The translations under genes and the position numbers were made by a program. This document shows positions 44,728 to 57,122 of a stretch of 64,000 nucleotides of DNA, in pieces. Within the stretch, counting starts at the first letter, position 1; every line of letters starts with the position of its first letter. This stretch comes from Chrysoperla carnea. Lineage: Eukaryota; Arthropoda; Insecta; Neuroptera; Chrysopidae. The notes beneath the pieces are model-generated. The model did not search any database. It had not been told where the DNA came from and worked only from the letters and a program-made list of their open reading frames with translations. The DNA lies in assembly GCF_905475395.1 (NCBI RefSeq), contig NC_058339.1, forward strand, positions 10,796,001 through 10,860,000. The letters run 5' to 3'.

Positions 44728-45320
44728 CACGGAAGATGGTGATTTAATGATTTTTTCTAAAATAAATACTGACCTTTACTATTTATAAATTAGTCTCAAC
44801 AATAGTAATTTCTATTTATTAAGTAAAGAATCAACCTACTTTAAGCGTAATTATGGTATATAAACGGTGTATAATAATGATACTTTCATACTAATAGTAA
44901 TAGTAAGTGTATATTCATATAATTTAATTTTTATAAATTAAATAATAATTTACTACTTGTGTTTCCTTATTTTCTTTTTAATTTAAACATCAAATGAGAG
45001 TTTACTCTTCAGATTCACTTAATGGTAGCTCTTCCGCTTGTAAATAGGATTTATTTTCTGTTTAAATGAGCATCTGTGGCAATTTGATCCCGATTAATGT
45101 TTGAATTTGTATTCCAACAACAGTTGAAATTCGAGTGCTTTCTACAAGAGAATCATGTTTCTAATGAGTTAATGATTACTCATCGAAGGAAACGGGAACT
45201 TTGGCGTATTTCGATTTTTATAAAAATATTTTCGTGTCTTCGGTTTTCATTTTCAAGCAATAAATGCCTAAATAATAATATTCCAGCCTATTTAGTTCTT
45301 AATTATTATTTTTTTAATTA
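44728..45320. other. AT-rich intergenic stretch
   Basis: The 74-codon frame at 45097-45321 has no recognisable motif. Nothing else seen. Confidence 0.45.
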
Positions 45321-45690
45321 AGGAGATATGCAAGGATTGAATAATACTAGGCATTTCAATAAAACTTTATAAATACATTTTTTGATTAACAAAGTTTCCA
45401 AAAATCACTAAAAATTCCTAAGTCACCGAGCTTTTTATTATTATATTTTCGTTCAAAATTGACTGAAAAAGTGATGAATCACATAGGTTATCCTTTTCAA
45501 TTGGATATTTTTATATCAAAAAATCTAGAGAGTGTGATAAAAAACTATCTTTAATATTTAGACAATCTTGTAGTTTATAATATTACCATAAAAATATAAA
45601 GTTGTCGATGATATAAAAACAAAATTTTAATTTATTATGAGTTCATCGAAGATCCATCATTTGATGAATCGAGATGACTAGGGTATTGAT
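45321..45690 (+). repeat. 360-bp dispersed repeat, copy 1
   Basis: Matches 61836-62176 in reverse, through AATAATACTAGGCATTTCAA, GATGAATCACATAGGTTATC and ATGAGTTCATCGAAGATCCA. Starts right after TTAATTAAGGAG, where the other copy carries the TTAA-target MITE. Confidence 0.85.
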
Positions 45691-48239
45691 GATTGAAGAG
45701 AAATATCTATATTGTCAAATTTATAAGCACTACTTGCACACAATATGTTATATATTTTTGTAGTTGTGTGGTATTGTAAAGCCATAAATAATTCATTACT
45801 TGACTACAAAGCATGTATTTGGTTTATATGAATGTACCGTGCAATCAACCAAAATTTTTTACAATACTTAATAGGTTTTCAATCACCTTAGGGCGTATTC
45901 AATGTATCAAAGTTCGATGTCGAATGTGGAGCTTAAATAGAAAATGTAAAAATTCAGAACATTTCACAGTTATTTCAATTTATTGTGAAGTGCCCTTTCG
46001 TGACAGTTTTGCATAACGTTGATTTTAGTTGGGATTTTCTATTTTAAAAGGAATTTACTTATGCTTTCTTAAAAATTTGTATGGACTGATTACTCTCTAA
46101 CTCAAACTTACAAATCGCTTCGCAACGAAAAAATCAATCAAACTGTAAGTCTTGACTAAAAAAAGTTGCTCCATTCCATTGCACCACAAGTTGCAACAAA
46201 ACATATTGATTATTGCGTTTTTATTTGTATATAAAATAATTTTAATATGCAGTAGTTTCATTTTAATAATATTTACTTTACTTTAGTGTCCAATTTGATT
46301 ATTTTTTTTGAATCATCAAATAAATATTTAAAAAAAAAGAAGTATTAAATGGTACCAATGACCTAAATTTGGAAAATAATGTATAACTTTTGAATGAATA
46401 AAATATATTTTGTTATTAATAAGTTTGAATGAGACAGAGATAGTATGTACATTTAATATGAATAGTATTATTTGATGAGATGTGTGAGGTAACTGGAATT
46501 TAAACACAAGTAACTGTGTCTTCAATCAAACATATGTTTTTTTTTTCAATACTGTATTCTTTTAGTTTTATTTATCGTATTGATTGTGGTTCATCACCTA
46601 AGTTTTACGACCGTAACCATTCATTTTAATCAAATGTTTAAATGTAGTTCAAATCCTGAAATAGTAAAATGAATCTTTAAGTAATACGGTGGAATCAATA
46701 GTAATAAAAATTCTCTGCAAGTTCGGGAGGTTTTGTATTCATTCGGTTCGAATATGCTCTTAGAGGAAAGAGAATCCTTCAGTAAATCTGGCCACTCAAG
46801 CAATTTTTATAAAGTTTAAGCTATTTAGGTTCTACCGCATTGCCAAAAATTTAAGAAAACAAAGGAAATATTAGATCAATTCACCAGCTTATATGAGAGT
46901 TCTGTCAATATCTGTCAATCACTTGATATTTGTCTGTCAGTCCAAACATGGAATAGAGATGAAAATTTTAATTCTTTCACATATAGATAGTAGTGAACTG
47001 AACTTGGGAAAATTAGACGAAAATTGAGAGTAAAATTTTTCGATATATATCATTGTTTTTGAAATATGATGCCTAAACATTTAGAGTCTCTTATAGAATT
47101 AAATCAGAGTCATTTATACAATAAATTAAAGGTCATCCCAGTCGATCACCAGTACCAGTGTGAAAGTACCTTTCAATGTAAACATATGACTCAAACAAAT
47201 TATATTACTTATATTTTTTGAAAAACTTGTTATTTATTTATAAAATGAAATAAATTCATAAGAAAAAGTTACGTTTTTTCAGCCTGATTTTTTACTTTTA
47301 TTTTTTCAACCCGTCAGCACTGGCGCCAACCGTCCGGTAATCTAAGCTCGTAATGAGAGAGAGTTATTCAATAATTGATAATTTATAACGACGAAAGGAA
47401 GATAGTTCCTATCGGGTGTCCCAAGATATATCACGTTCTTTTTTTTGAGATTTGTTGTGTTCGAAAAGAGAATTTAAATTTTTCAACATTATTCATTACA
47501 ATTTATAGAGTTTTATCCAACTCCAAATTTGTTAGGACTTCCGATTTTTTTTTTATTCATTTTTTATAGTTTTATAATTTTTAGTTTTATTAAACATTTT
47601 GAACATAAAAAAGCATAGCTTCCGTTTCTGATATGGTATGGTAAGTAAGGAAATCCGTGGTTATCATTAAACAAAAAATATTGTTTTTTACTACAAAAGT
47701 TTTTATTCCTACCTATCTATTTAAGTAATAGGTATATACAGAAAGGTAAAATACAAAAATGTATATAAACATTTTTCACCAAAACATACATATTTTATCG
47801 ATAAAAATTGTGAAATGTTGTGCATGAATAAATAATATTACGATAATAAATTTTTTATTTTAGTGCTTATCACAAATAAAGTATACATACTTTTATAATT
47901 TATGAATCCGCTATGCAAATTTTAATAATGTTAAGTCACATACAGGTAACACATTATAATTTAGAATAAAATCACATATTTACTTGCCTCAACCTCATTG
48001 CCGCATCAAATATGACGAATGAGGCCAAAAATATTATACAACTGCCGTACGGGGTTGAGTTTTGAAGTTGACACAAACGCATGAGTTGTTTATATGAAAA
48101 TAATATACTGTTTAACATGTTTTAAATATTGTTGTTTTGAACAATCTTTTTTTGATTGGTTCTACCATTTATAAATATTATAACAAAATATTGATGTGAT
48201 TTGCACAACCACATGAGCAGGTTTATTAGGTTATTTCAT
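45691..48239. other. 2.5-kb AT-rich intergenic stretch
   Basis: Several 60-70-codon frames (45813-46016, 46328-46525, 47375-47569) without any supporting feature. A GC-richer patch at about 47310-47345 (CAGCACTGGCGCCAACCGTC) has no frame. A short CGATATATATCATT trace at 47038 resembles the interior of family T1 but is too short to call. Confidence 0.45.
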
Positions 48240-48545
48240 AAAAAATTAAATTTCTTCGAGTCGTACTTGAACCAGCGACCTATGGATTACTATTGATTAT
48301 AGTCTCTTTAAGTTGGACCGCTGTATAAACTTGGCTACAAATGGTTGGTATATATGTATCAAAATATGGTATATATAATAAAAATGATCAATAAGTTTAT
48401 TCAAACTCTCAATAAGTTGGTAACAACAATCTCCAACAATTTCTCATGTATGTAGTTGAGCCAATCACTTATAGCTTAGACATGACACATATGTGTTCGT
48501 AGCAAGAAAATCTTTAATTAAAAATAATATTTAAAGCAAACTTAA
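48240..48545 (-). mobile_element. tRNA-derived repeat (SINE-like), copy 3
   Basis: Has the best tRNA-like head of the family: minus-strand TAGCCAAGTTTATACAGCGG (48337-48318), CAACTTAAAGAGAC, and a B-box-like GGTTCAAGTAC (48272-48262). The segment 48340-48385 preserves the uninterrupted form of the site where Tigger inserted in copy 1. The body 48377-48545 matches copy 2. Confidence 0.68.
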
Positions 48546-49600
48546 AGATATATTCTAACTATCAACTTGATTTACAGAAATTTGTTAATGACAATTGACA
48601 ATGTTTTCTACAACGTTTCTTTGTTACTTGGGTTATACAAAAAATTAAATTTAATCCCGTTTTGATTCCACAAATCACGTGGAAAGCAAAAGTATATTAT
48701 CAAAAATTTTCCAAGCTTATAATGTGTGATTTGTACAATAAATTTGTGCCGAATAAAGAAAGAAATATTATATTGAATGAGTTTATCGTAGATTAATATT
48801 TACATATATAAATTTTTAATAGTTGATTTTGAATCACATGTGTGTGATTACTATTTCAATATTTTATTTATAAAACTCACATGATTTTCATTTAAATTTT
48901 TTTTTGTGTACTCTGCTTTGTTGTGTAACAACACTGTGTATATTGTGTTTATTTAGAAACAGAACGAAATTCATTCGTTTGTCGGTATTTTTTTGGAATA
49001 TTTGTTCCATGATTCGATCAAGGCATATCAGTAAGTTATGTTTATAGTGCCTGGGTTCATGTAGGCGCTATGTTCTTAGCTTTATGGAAAAGGTAATTGT
49101 ACCAAAAGTAGTGATGTTTAAACATGAGTTGAGGTGTATGGTAACATCGACGTGGCTTCAGAGCATTTTTATATTTGAAGGTTAACATGATTTTTGCCCA
49201 GTATACTTTATCGTTACATCATAAAAATAACGCTTCTAAATTTCTCAATTTTTCGTGCTAGTAAAAGTAACTTCCCTATAAAAATGCAAAAAAAAATTTT
49301 TTTTTTTAATTTTAAAACCGATCTAAGTACAATATTTTATATGTTATATTCTTATAAATAGAGTAAATTGTAATAATTTTTTTGTTTTTGTTTCAGGTGA
49401 GTCCAAATATTTAATAGTCAAAATTCATCTTTTCTATTCCTGTTTATAATCATCTTGGAAGGAATGATAAGTATGAATTGTAATAATTTTAAGGAGATTT
49501 TAATTTTACCTGTATTTTTTAAATTCTTTTAAAAACTTTTTCTTCTAAAAAAAAAAAAAACCGCATTTTTTGTCAATTGTAGTGCTAGTCTCATAATCAT
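48546..49600. other. Intergenic stretch
   Basis: AT-rich with polyA/polyT tracts. Nothing recognised. Confidence 0.5.
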
Positions 49601-50243
49601 TTTTAACCGACTTCAAACAAAAACGGAGGAGGTTATCAATTCGACTGTATTTTTTTTTTATTATTATTTTTTTTTTATGTTATTGTTACCGCAGAACTTT
49701 TGACTGGGTGAACCGATTTTGATGATTCTTTATCTGTTTGAAAGCTGGTGCTTCCCGTTTGGTCCCATTTCATTTTGGTCTAGTTCTGACATCCATGAGA
49801 AAATCATAAAAGTCTGAAATTTGCATTAAGTATGCACGGCAAGAGGACGAATAACTCAATATCACTTCGATGATTCTTTTTTTAGTGAAAAATTAGTTAG
49901 TGTACTTCAGATTCACTAAAAATCACAAAATAAAAAATACTTTTAACAAAAAGAAAACCGACTTCAAAAGAATAATTCTTCCAAAACAAATTAAAATGCA
50001 CTAAAAAGTAAACAAATAATGATAATATAATGGAGTTAAAATTATTGTTATTTTTGGAGTCGGTGGCAGCCAAGGAAACAAATCCGACAGAACAGTTTGC
50101 TACATTAGCTTGGCTGACACCAACTCCAAGAATAACAATAATTTTAACTCCATTATATTATCATCATTTGTTTACTTTTTAGTGCATTTTAATTTGTTTT
50201 GGAAAAATTATTCTTTTGAAGTCGGTTTTCTTTTTGTTAAAAG
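49601..50243 (+). mobile_element. Foldback-type element, copy 1 (arm plus hairpin, 643 bp)
   Basis: An arm (49601-49939) beginning TTAACCGACTTCAAAC and GGAGGAGGTTATCAATTCGA is followed by a 304-bp near-perfect hairpin (49940-50243) whose outer ends are CTTTTAACAAAAAG and partner, and whose core is TTGGAGTCGGTGGCAGCCAA facing TTGGCTGACACCAACTCC. CCGACTTC therefore occurs at both outer ends and at the inner hairpin base. Widely scattered elements with this wording occur in insects. The frame at 50110-50301 is translation of one hairpin arm. Confidence 0.85.
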
Positions 50244-50244
50244 T

Positions 50245-53051
50245 TTTTTTTATATTGCAATACAAACAGTTATTATATTTGATCACTATAAATTGAGTTA
50301 ATTATTGGCCAATTCAATCTGAAATTCATAAAATTTTGATTGCATGTTTTAATGCACCGTACAAAATAAGTATGACATAGTTTTGCAACGTCATGGATCT
50401 CGAAATAAACGTCCAAATATAATTAATGGTCATGCCATAAAAACAATATATATTTTCTTCAATAAAAAAATTTTTAATTACCAAAGATACAAATTTAAAT
50501 GATTTCAAAAATATTATTAACAAATCATTATTTTTGTTGCAAGTTGTGTAGAAACTTATAAAGTTGAAATTTCACAATATCATTTTTTTGTTTCAATCAC
50601 TGTTGTTTGTATATTTTGTACTTATGTTATTCGCAACAGATGAATTCGACAGTTGTTTATTCTTTTACCCATAACGCATACAGGAAGAATTGTGGCCCTT
50701 ATGTTCATTTAAAGAAATAAAAAGAAACGAAAAAATTTTTCAGAAATCGAATCCTATTCTGTTCTAGGTAAGTGACTGGCTCTATTATTAAGGGACTGGT
50801 TAGGGACTGGTAAGGGACTGGTTTTATTATATTTTTGTTTACTCTATATGTCAATACGTTCTTCTAGTAACTATTGATATTTCATTTAATGCAATTCGTA
50901 CAAATATATTTCGAACTGTTTCTTCTGTGAGACGTACTCATTTTAGCATGAATCAATTGACGCTTGAATTGGCCACAAACATCACGCTACTTTAGTATTA
51001 ACCTAGAGTTGTAAGGCAAGATAAAATAAAGGAATGCTAACTTAATATTTTATATAAAAAAACTAGCATCGTGCATTTCAGCACTGCAGCGGCTGAGTTC
51101 GTGTTTTGCGAATAACTATAATATGTATTTATTCCACACGACTGACATATTTATGGTATGAAATCAAAATAAATGCGGGTATATGTATAATGGTTATTAT
51201 GACTTTGGTTTATATTGTTAGTGTTAATGCACTTTAGCTGTTTTGTTATTGGATAAAATATTTTAGTTTTTGTATACAGTGAAAGTCATTTATGACATCG
51301 GCTTGCCTTATAAAGCCATGTTCAGAGAGGTCCGAATCTAACAATACTCAGCAAGTTTTGTTTATGATCTTGAACTGAGTTTTGAAATGTTATATTTGAT
51401 AATCAAACAGTATGATTGAACTGTAAAACTCGTTGAATTGTTCGGAATTTTTAATGGGAATTCTGACCTTTCATTGACGGAAAGAAATAAAGGTTTCAGA
51501 TTATTCGGTTTGAAAATTTTGATTTTGGAGCAGTATTTTCAACGACTATTGGGTTTTGTGAATTAAATTATTGGAGACGGATAATATAATTTAGGTCTGA
51601 TTGTATATGTGACTGTTTTCAGAGAATATGATTATGCTTAGCGTGTTATTAACAATAATGATAAAAATTCATGGTCAATAAATTAGTCAAACGTTTATCA
51701 ATTAGTAATTTTTTTTAATTTAATTGTATATCCATGTTTAAATATTAAGGTACAAGCAATTAACAATTTAGTTATCAATAAGACAGGAAGTTAAACTAAA
51801 CAAAATTTTAATTAATAAATGTTAGTTTTTGGAATGGGGAAGTATTATAAATTTTCTGTACTATTTTTCTAAAAAGGCACTTTATTATTTTGTATCGACT
51901 GTTAATACTAAATAAGAACTATTCAAACAGAGATGGGCTTTGCTAAGTTTATAATATTATTGTAACTATCGATTTGTTTGACAGTGGTAATCGGATTTTA
52001 GCGGCATATCAAGGAATATGAAATTATCACCTAAGGCTTCGTCTTATACAAGAATTCGACCTTACTCTGGCAAGAAGTCTTGTTCTCAAGGAATATTCAT
52101 CAATTTTAAGCTGCCTACGAACTAAAAATTTTCTAGATTTGCAAAAGAAAAATCGGCAGCAAAGCAATTTTAGAAGAAAAAGTTATTAGATACGACTTTT
52201 AACAACGGCTTTTCAAATTTCTAACCGTTCTGATTGTTTAATTTCGCTCCTGTTCCTTGAATTATAACATTTTAAGGGCGTCAAAACATATTTTTGACCT
52301 GACGTGAGTCTAGATGCGATTTTGATTTCAAAAATACATTATGCAAGTTACCTTCCCTGATGGCCTGCACGTGTTTAATGCGTATACAATCATTTATTTG
52401 ATTTGCTAGAAGCGATGATGCTATTCAACGTATGGGTATTATTATGATTAAGTTCAAAGTCTATACATAAAGACAATTAAATCAATTGAAATTGTTTATA
52501 AAATGACATGATTATTGACACTGATGGGCGGTAGAGTTAAATATCACACATATTTATATTAATATCATGTGCAGACAATAATATTATAAATTCGTATATT
52601 AATAGTGCTTATAATAAATAATATTTTATATTGCAGTCCGTCTGTCCGACCGACACAACACGACCGACATATATATTAATTTACTGTTAAAATTACTTAC
52701 AGTTGTTGTTCGTTTTAATATAGAGGTATAATATTGTTTTTTGTTTTTTTGAAAGTCTAAATCTAAATTTAATACTTAGTGAATGGTTTTTAATTTAATT
52801 ATTTATTACGTATACAAATTGCAATAATTAAAAAAAATTGAAATATTCATAAGTTTACTTTTGAGCCTTTCATAAAACTTTATTATTTTAAAAAGTTAAA
52901 ATCAGGTCATTTTTTCTTGTTTTGAATTTTTTGATCGATGGTTAAGTTCAGCCGTTCTCAATTTGGCTGAACGCAGTCAATATCTAAATATATTCCAAGA
53001 AATAAATCGGACAGTAGGATAAATTATGCTAGAGTAGAAAATAAAATGAAA
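50245..53051. other. 2.8-kb intergenic stretch
   Basis: Holds a short tandem AGGGACTGGT run (about 50791-50822), an old SINE-like trace at about 50700-50775 similar to 16800-16885, and the pogo-like end at 51277. No gene seen. Confidence 0.45.
51277..51300 (+). mobile_element. Solo pogo/Tigger-like end
   Basis: TA then CAGTGAAAGTCATTTATGAC, close to the sequence at 34825. No facing partner nearby. Confidence 0.35.
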
Positions 53052-53480
53052 CAAGTGAAAACAAACAATTGACTGAGTTTATTGTTGAAATACCATGTAT
53101 AGAGACAGTGTTGATAAGCAATTGTGTGTTTTTTTATGTCATGTAAGTAAAGAAAGACAGTCACTCTTACACACAATGTAATAAGAGTATCTTTCTTTTC
53201 ACTTCCTCAGTGAACATATTATATGTTATAAACAAACACATACATAATATACAATAAATATATACTTGATACTATAAAATACATACATGCTATATAACAT
53301 CTAATTTTCGCCCTCACGCGAGTAAACAGTGACGTTTACGACAAAATGTTTCAACCAAAGGTTGTTTATTTTTTTATACAGACCCAAGACCCAATTGATC
53401 TTAGTTGTTCATTTAAGAACTCGAATACATTTTTTACGTCTTGAGCACGCTATTTCAGCTTGATATATTTTTTTGTTTTA
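53052..53480 (-). mobile_element. INE-1-like short element, copy 10, truncated with an insertion
   Basis: The CAAGTGAAAAC end and the CCCTCACGCGAGTAAACAGTG block are present, but the element stops near 53480 before the GTCCGTCC run and TATACC end. About 100 bp of extra sequence (53119-53235, with facing AAAGAAAGACAGTCACTCTT-like and AAGAGTATCTTTCTTT parts) interrupts the CAAGTG-side half. Confidence 0.85.
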
Positions 53481-53761
53481 AAATTTGAAATGTTCAATTA
53501 TGAAGAGAAATTTACAACTTCAATTAATCAAATTTAATTAATTTACCTCCATGTAAAGACTCAACATCTATATATGAGAAGCTGTGTAAAAATTTCATAT
53601 CAGAATTTTTTAACTCTTACAACAATATTTCATTTTTGATTGAATCCCATCGGTCATATGGTTAATTTTTTGTCAAGCAATAAGAACGCACGCATAACTT
53701 AAGTATGGTACTACTTCTACACATTTAAGGATGTATTTTTGTTGACTTCGAGTTGAGACAT

Positions 53762-53838
53762 AGTTATTGAAATAAATACCACGATACTCGAAATTGAATA
53801 ATTTTATTTCGAGTATCGTGGTATTTATTTCAATAACT
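53762..53838. mobile_element. Perfect 32-bp-arm palindrome, TA flanked
   Basis: The two 32-bp arms (53762-53793 and 53807-53838) are exact inverted copies around a 13-bp loop. TA lies at each outer end, so it could be a very small TA-target MITE. Perfect arms in such decayed surroundings imply recent origin or repair-driven homogenisation. Confidence 0.7.
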
Positions 53839-54208
53839 ACTTTTAAATTATCTATATTATGCATACTTGCGCACAATCTTGAAAATTTTTACCATTATTG
53901 CACATAGAAGTAATTAGAATAAAAAAAATTAGAATGTAAGCAAGTAGTTTAAAGAGGAGATTATCATCAAAATGAATAAATCAAACAAATTAATATTTAT
54001 CTATACTTCAAAAAATAATAATAAATGTAATTTATACGTATGTTTCTACAACATACTTGGATTAAAAATGAAAGTGTAGACTAAAGAGATAGATATACTG
54101 CATGAAATTAACAACAAATAAGTTCAATATAATCATAATTTTTTAATCAATTTAGCTTGAAGGTGGTTTTAATAAATAAATAACATGTAATTTAATTATT
54201 AAAAAAAA
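53839..54208. other. AT-rich intergenic stretch
   Basis: Nothing recognised. Confidence 0.5.
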
Positions 54209-54846
54209 CTTTTAACAAAAAGAAAACGTACTTCAAAAGAAAAACTTTTCCAAAACAAATTAAAATGCACTAGAAAGTAAATAAATAACGATAATATAAT
54301 GTAGTTAAAATTATTGTTATTTTTGGAGTCGGTGTCAGTCAAGAAAACAACTCTGACAGAACAGTTTGCTACATTAGCTTGGCTGACACCGACTCCAAAA
54401 ATAACAATAATTTTAACTACATAATATTATCGTTATTTTTTTACTTTTTAGTGCATTTTAATTTGTTTTGGAAAAGTTTTTCTTTTGAAGTCGGTTTTCT
54501 TTTTGTTAAAAGTTTTTTTTATTTTGTGATTTTTAGTGAATTTGAAGTACACTAACTAATTCGTCACTAAAAAAAGAATCATCGAAATCGGTTGGCTTGA
54601 TATTGAGATATTCGTTCTCTTGTCGTGCATACTTGCTGCAAATTTAAGACTTTTATGATTTTTTCATGGATGCCGTTGTCAGAACTGGACCTAAATGAAA
54701 TGGGACCAAACGGGAAACACCAGCTTTCAAACAGTTAAAGAATTATCAAAATCAGTTCACCCAGTCAAAAGTTCTGAGGTAACAAACATTAAAAAAAAAT
54801 ACAGTCGAATTGATAACCTCCTCCGTTTTTGTTTGAAGTCGGTTAA
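54209..54846 (-). mobile_element. Foldback-type element, copy 2 (638 bp)
   Basis: Same layout as 49601-50243 but reversed: hairpin at 54209-54512, then the arm running to GAAGTCGGTTAATA at 54846. The two copies lie about 4 kb apart in opposite orientation. The 103-codon frame at 54695-55006 starts inside the arm and is not a gene. Confidence 0.85.
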
Positions 54847-54849
54847 TAA

Positions 54850-55975
54850 ATACAAAAACACTGTATTAATGAAAGGTGCAACAATATTACCAATTATTTT
54901 CGAGTTGCAAATAAAAAATATCAAACTTCAAAGAACATTTTGTTTTTATTTAAAACAACAGTTTTTACAAAAAATTTTCAAATTTTTTTTATCAATTAGA
55001 AAGTAAACCAAGAGTATTTTTTTTTTTTAAATTAACAATTGGCTAAAAAAATTATTAATTTTTAATTAATATTTTCACCACTCCTTAAATTAATAATAAA
55101 AAAAAAATCTAATAAAAGTTTATCTATTTGAGACATGTAATGAATTATTAATTTTTTTTTTTTGCATTCAAACTTGCATTTGAATGTTGCACCTATTCAT
55201 GTTTGAAAAGGTTTAGAAGGTTAAATTTTTAGTTTATATCAATTAAAGAAAAAATATTAATTCATATTAAATGTCGTAAAACCTTTCCTAAATATGAATT
55301 TATTTCTACATAAGTATCAATTTTGTAATTTTTTATTGACAAATTCATTAAAATTTGTACCAAATATATTTTTTATTTTAACTTGAAATATTTAAATTAA
55401 TTTACTTTGTCTTAAAAAAGTGTCATAGCCTATGCAATATAAATTAATAAACTTAAAACATGTTAAAAAATCCAGTCAACTCATTATCTTTGTTCTATAA
55501 TTACTAGGTTACAGGAAGCGTTGAAAAAACTATATAGAATAAAAAAATATAAAAACTGGACTAATTGATAATTTAATAGCGTTATGTATTCAAAAAATGA
55601 AAAAATGCTAATTTTGTCATGAAAATCGATATAATACCGCTATATAAAATATTCTAATACACGACCCTTTTTGTTAGTTGGTAGTAATCTTAGTTTAAAG
55701 TTTTGATTTCAGTAAAGCATCTTAATAAGGGACTCATCAACCCTGTATGACTGTCCAAAATTTCCAATTGGTATTCCACGAAGCCAAAAAATTGTACGCC
55801 AATTATATAAAAATTTTTTTAGTTTACAATGAAAGAAGACAAATTTGTTTATTAACAATTTCCGAACTTGTTGAAAAATTAACTTCAATATACATTTCCA
55901 ACGGTAATAAATTAAGTTAATCTAGTTATTTCATGATCCTGAAGGTTCAAAGAACAAAACCTACCCATCGCATAT
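54850..55975. other. AT-rich intergenic stretch
   Basis: Low-complexity A/T with homopolymer runs. Nothing recognised. Confidence 0.5.
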
Positions 55976-56407
55976 TATACCATGCATATATGTAATATGC
56001 AAGGTATACTAAGTTTAGTCCCAAGTTTGTAACGCTTAAAAATATTGATGCAACCAACGATATCAAAGCTGAAATTTTTACAGCGTACTCAGGACGTTAA
56101 AAGTGAGGTGGAGTTCGTAAATGAGCAACATAGGTCAATTGGGTCTTGACCTATGGGTCAGTAGGACCCATCTTGTAAACCGTTAGAGATAGAAAAGTTT
56201 AAATGTAAAAAATGTTCAATAAAAAAATAAACAACTTATGTTTGAAACATTTTTTCGTAAACATCACTGTTTACCCGTGAGGGCGCAAATTAGGCGTAAA
56301 TTGTATAGCATGTATTATATAAATTGTATATGTACGTGCAATGTGTTCAACAATATTTATGCATGGTATTTCAACAATTAACTCTGTCAATTGTTTGTTT
56401 TCACTTG
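55976..56407 (+). mobile_element. INE-1-like short element, copy 11 (internal deletion)
   Basis: TATACCATGCATATATGTAA start and CAATTGTTTGTTTTCACTTG end are both intact. About 120 bp including the whole GTCCGTCC run is missing after AATATTGATGCAACC. Confidence 0.92.
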
Positions 56408-57122
56408 TTTCTTTCTTATTTTCAAGCTTTGACATAACATGTTACGTAATAAATTTTTATTATAACTAACTATAATTATGACAATAGAATTATTTGAAAA
56501 ATATTTTTTTTATCACAAATTTTTGTGGTTAATAAAGGTATAATGTATACTGTCCAAAGGTGCGCTGCTCCACACGGTATAGCTTAGTAAAATGATTATC
56601 ATACGTGTAATAATTTCTCTATTTTCTAGATAAAAGGTTATTTACCTTCATCGTGTGTGGACAAATGATTATGTATTATTATTATTAATAAAACACATTT
56701 TTGATAAAATAATTAGAAGTATAATAATTAATTATTGCATTATTTATAATTTATAAAAATATCTAGAAGTCAGGTTTTTATTAAGTACGATAAAATTTAG
56801 GTTAATGAACGAAATATTTAATTTACTCAACAAAATTTTTAAAAAATTTTTTAATATAAACATTAGTTTAATAAATTAAAAAAACAATAATTCGTGACAA
56901 ATTCAAGTATTGGAATTTTTTGTGATTATTAGTTTGGTTTTTATGTTCTTATATATCCGCTATTAATTGATAATTAATCAGATTTCGCATTATTAGAATT
57001 AAAATAAAATAAAAACTGGTGAGAAGCAGAGGTCCGTCACTTAAATCATATTTTCCCCTTGATTATATAATTCTAATTAAAAGATTCTTTTAATTAAAAT
57101 GGGATTTCCTTTTCTTAGTTAC
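56408..57122. other. AT-rich intergenic stretch
   Basis: Nothing recognised. Confidence 0.5.

Noticed and set aside
54695-55006. 103-codon plus-strand frame as a gene
   Set aside because: It starts inside the arm of the foldback element, also present non-coding in the other copy, then continues in AT-rich sequence.
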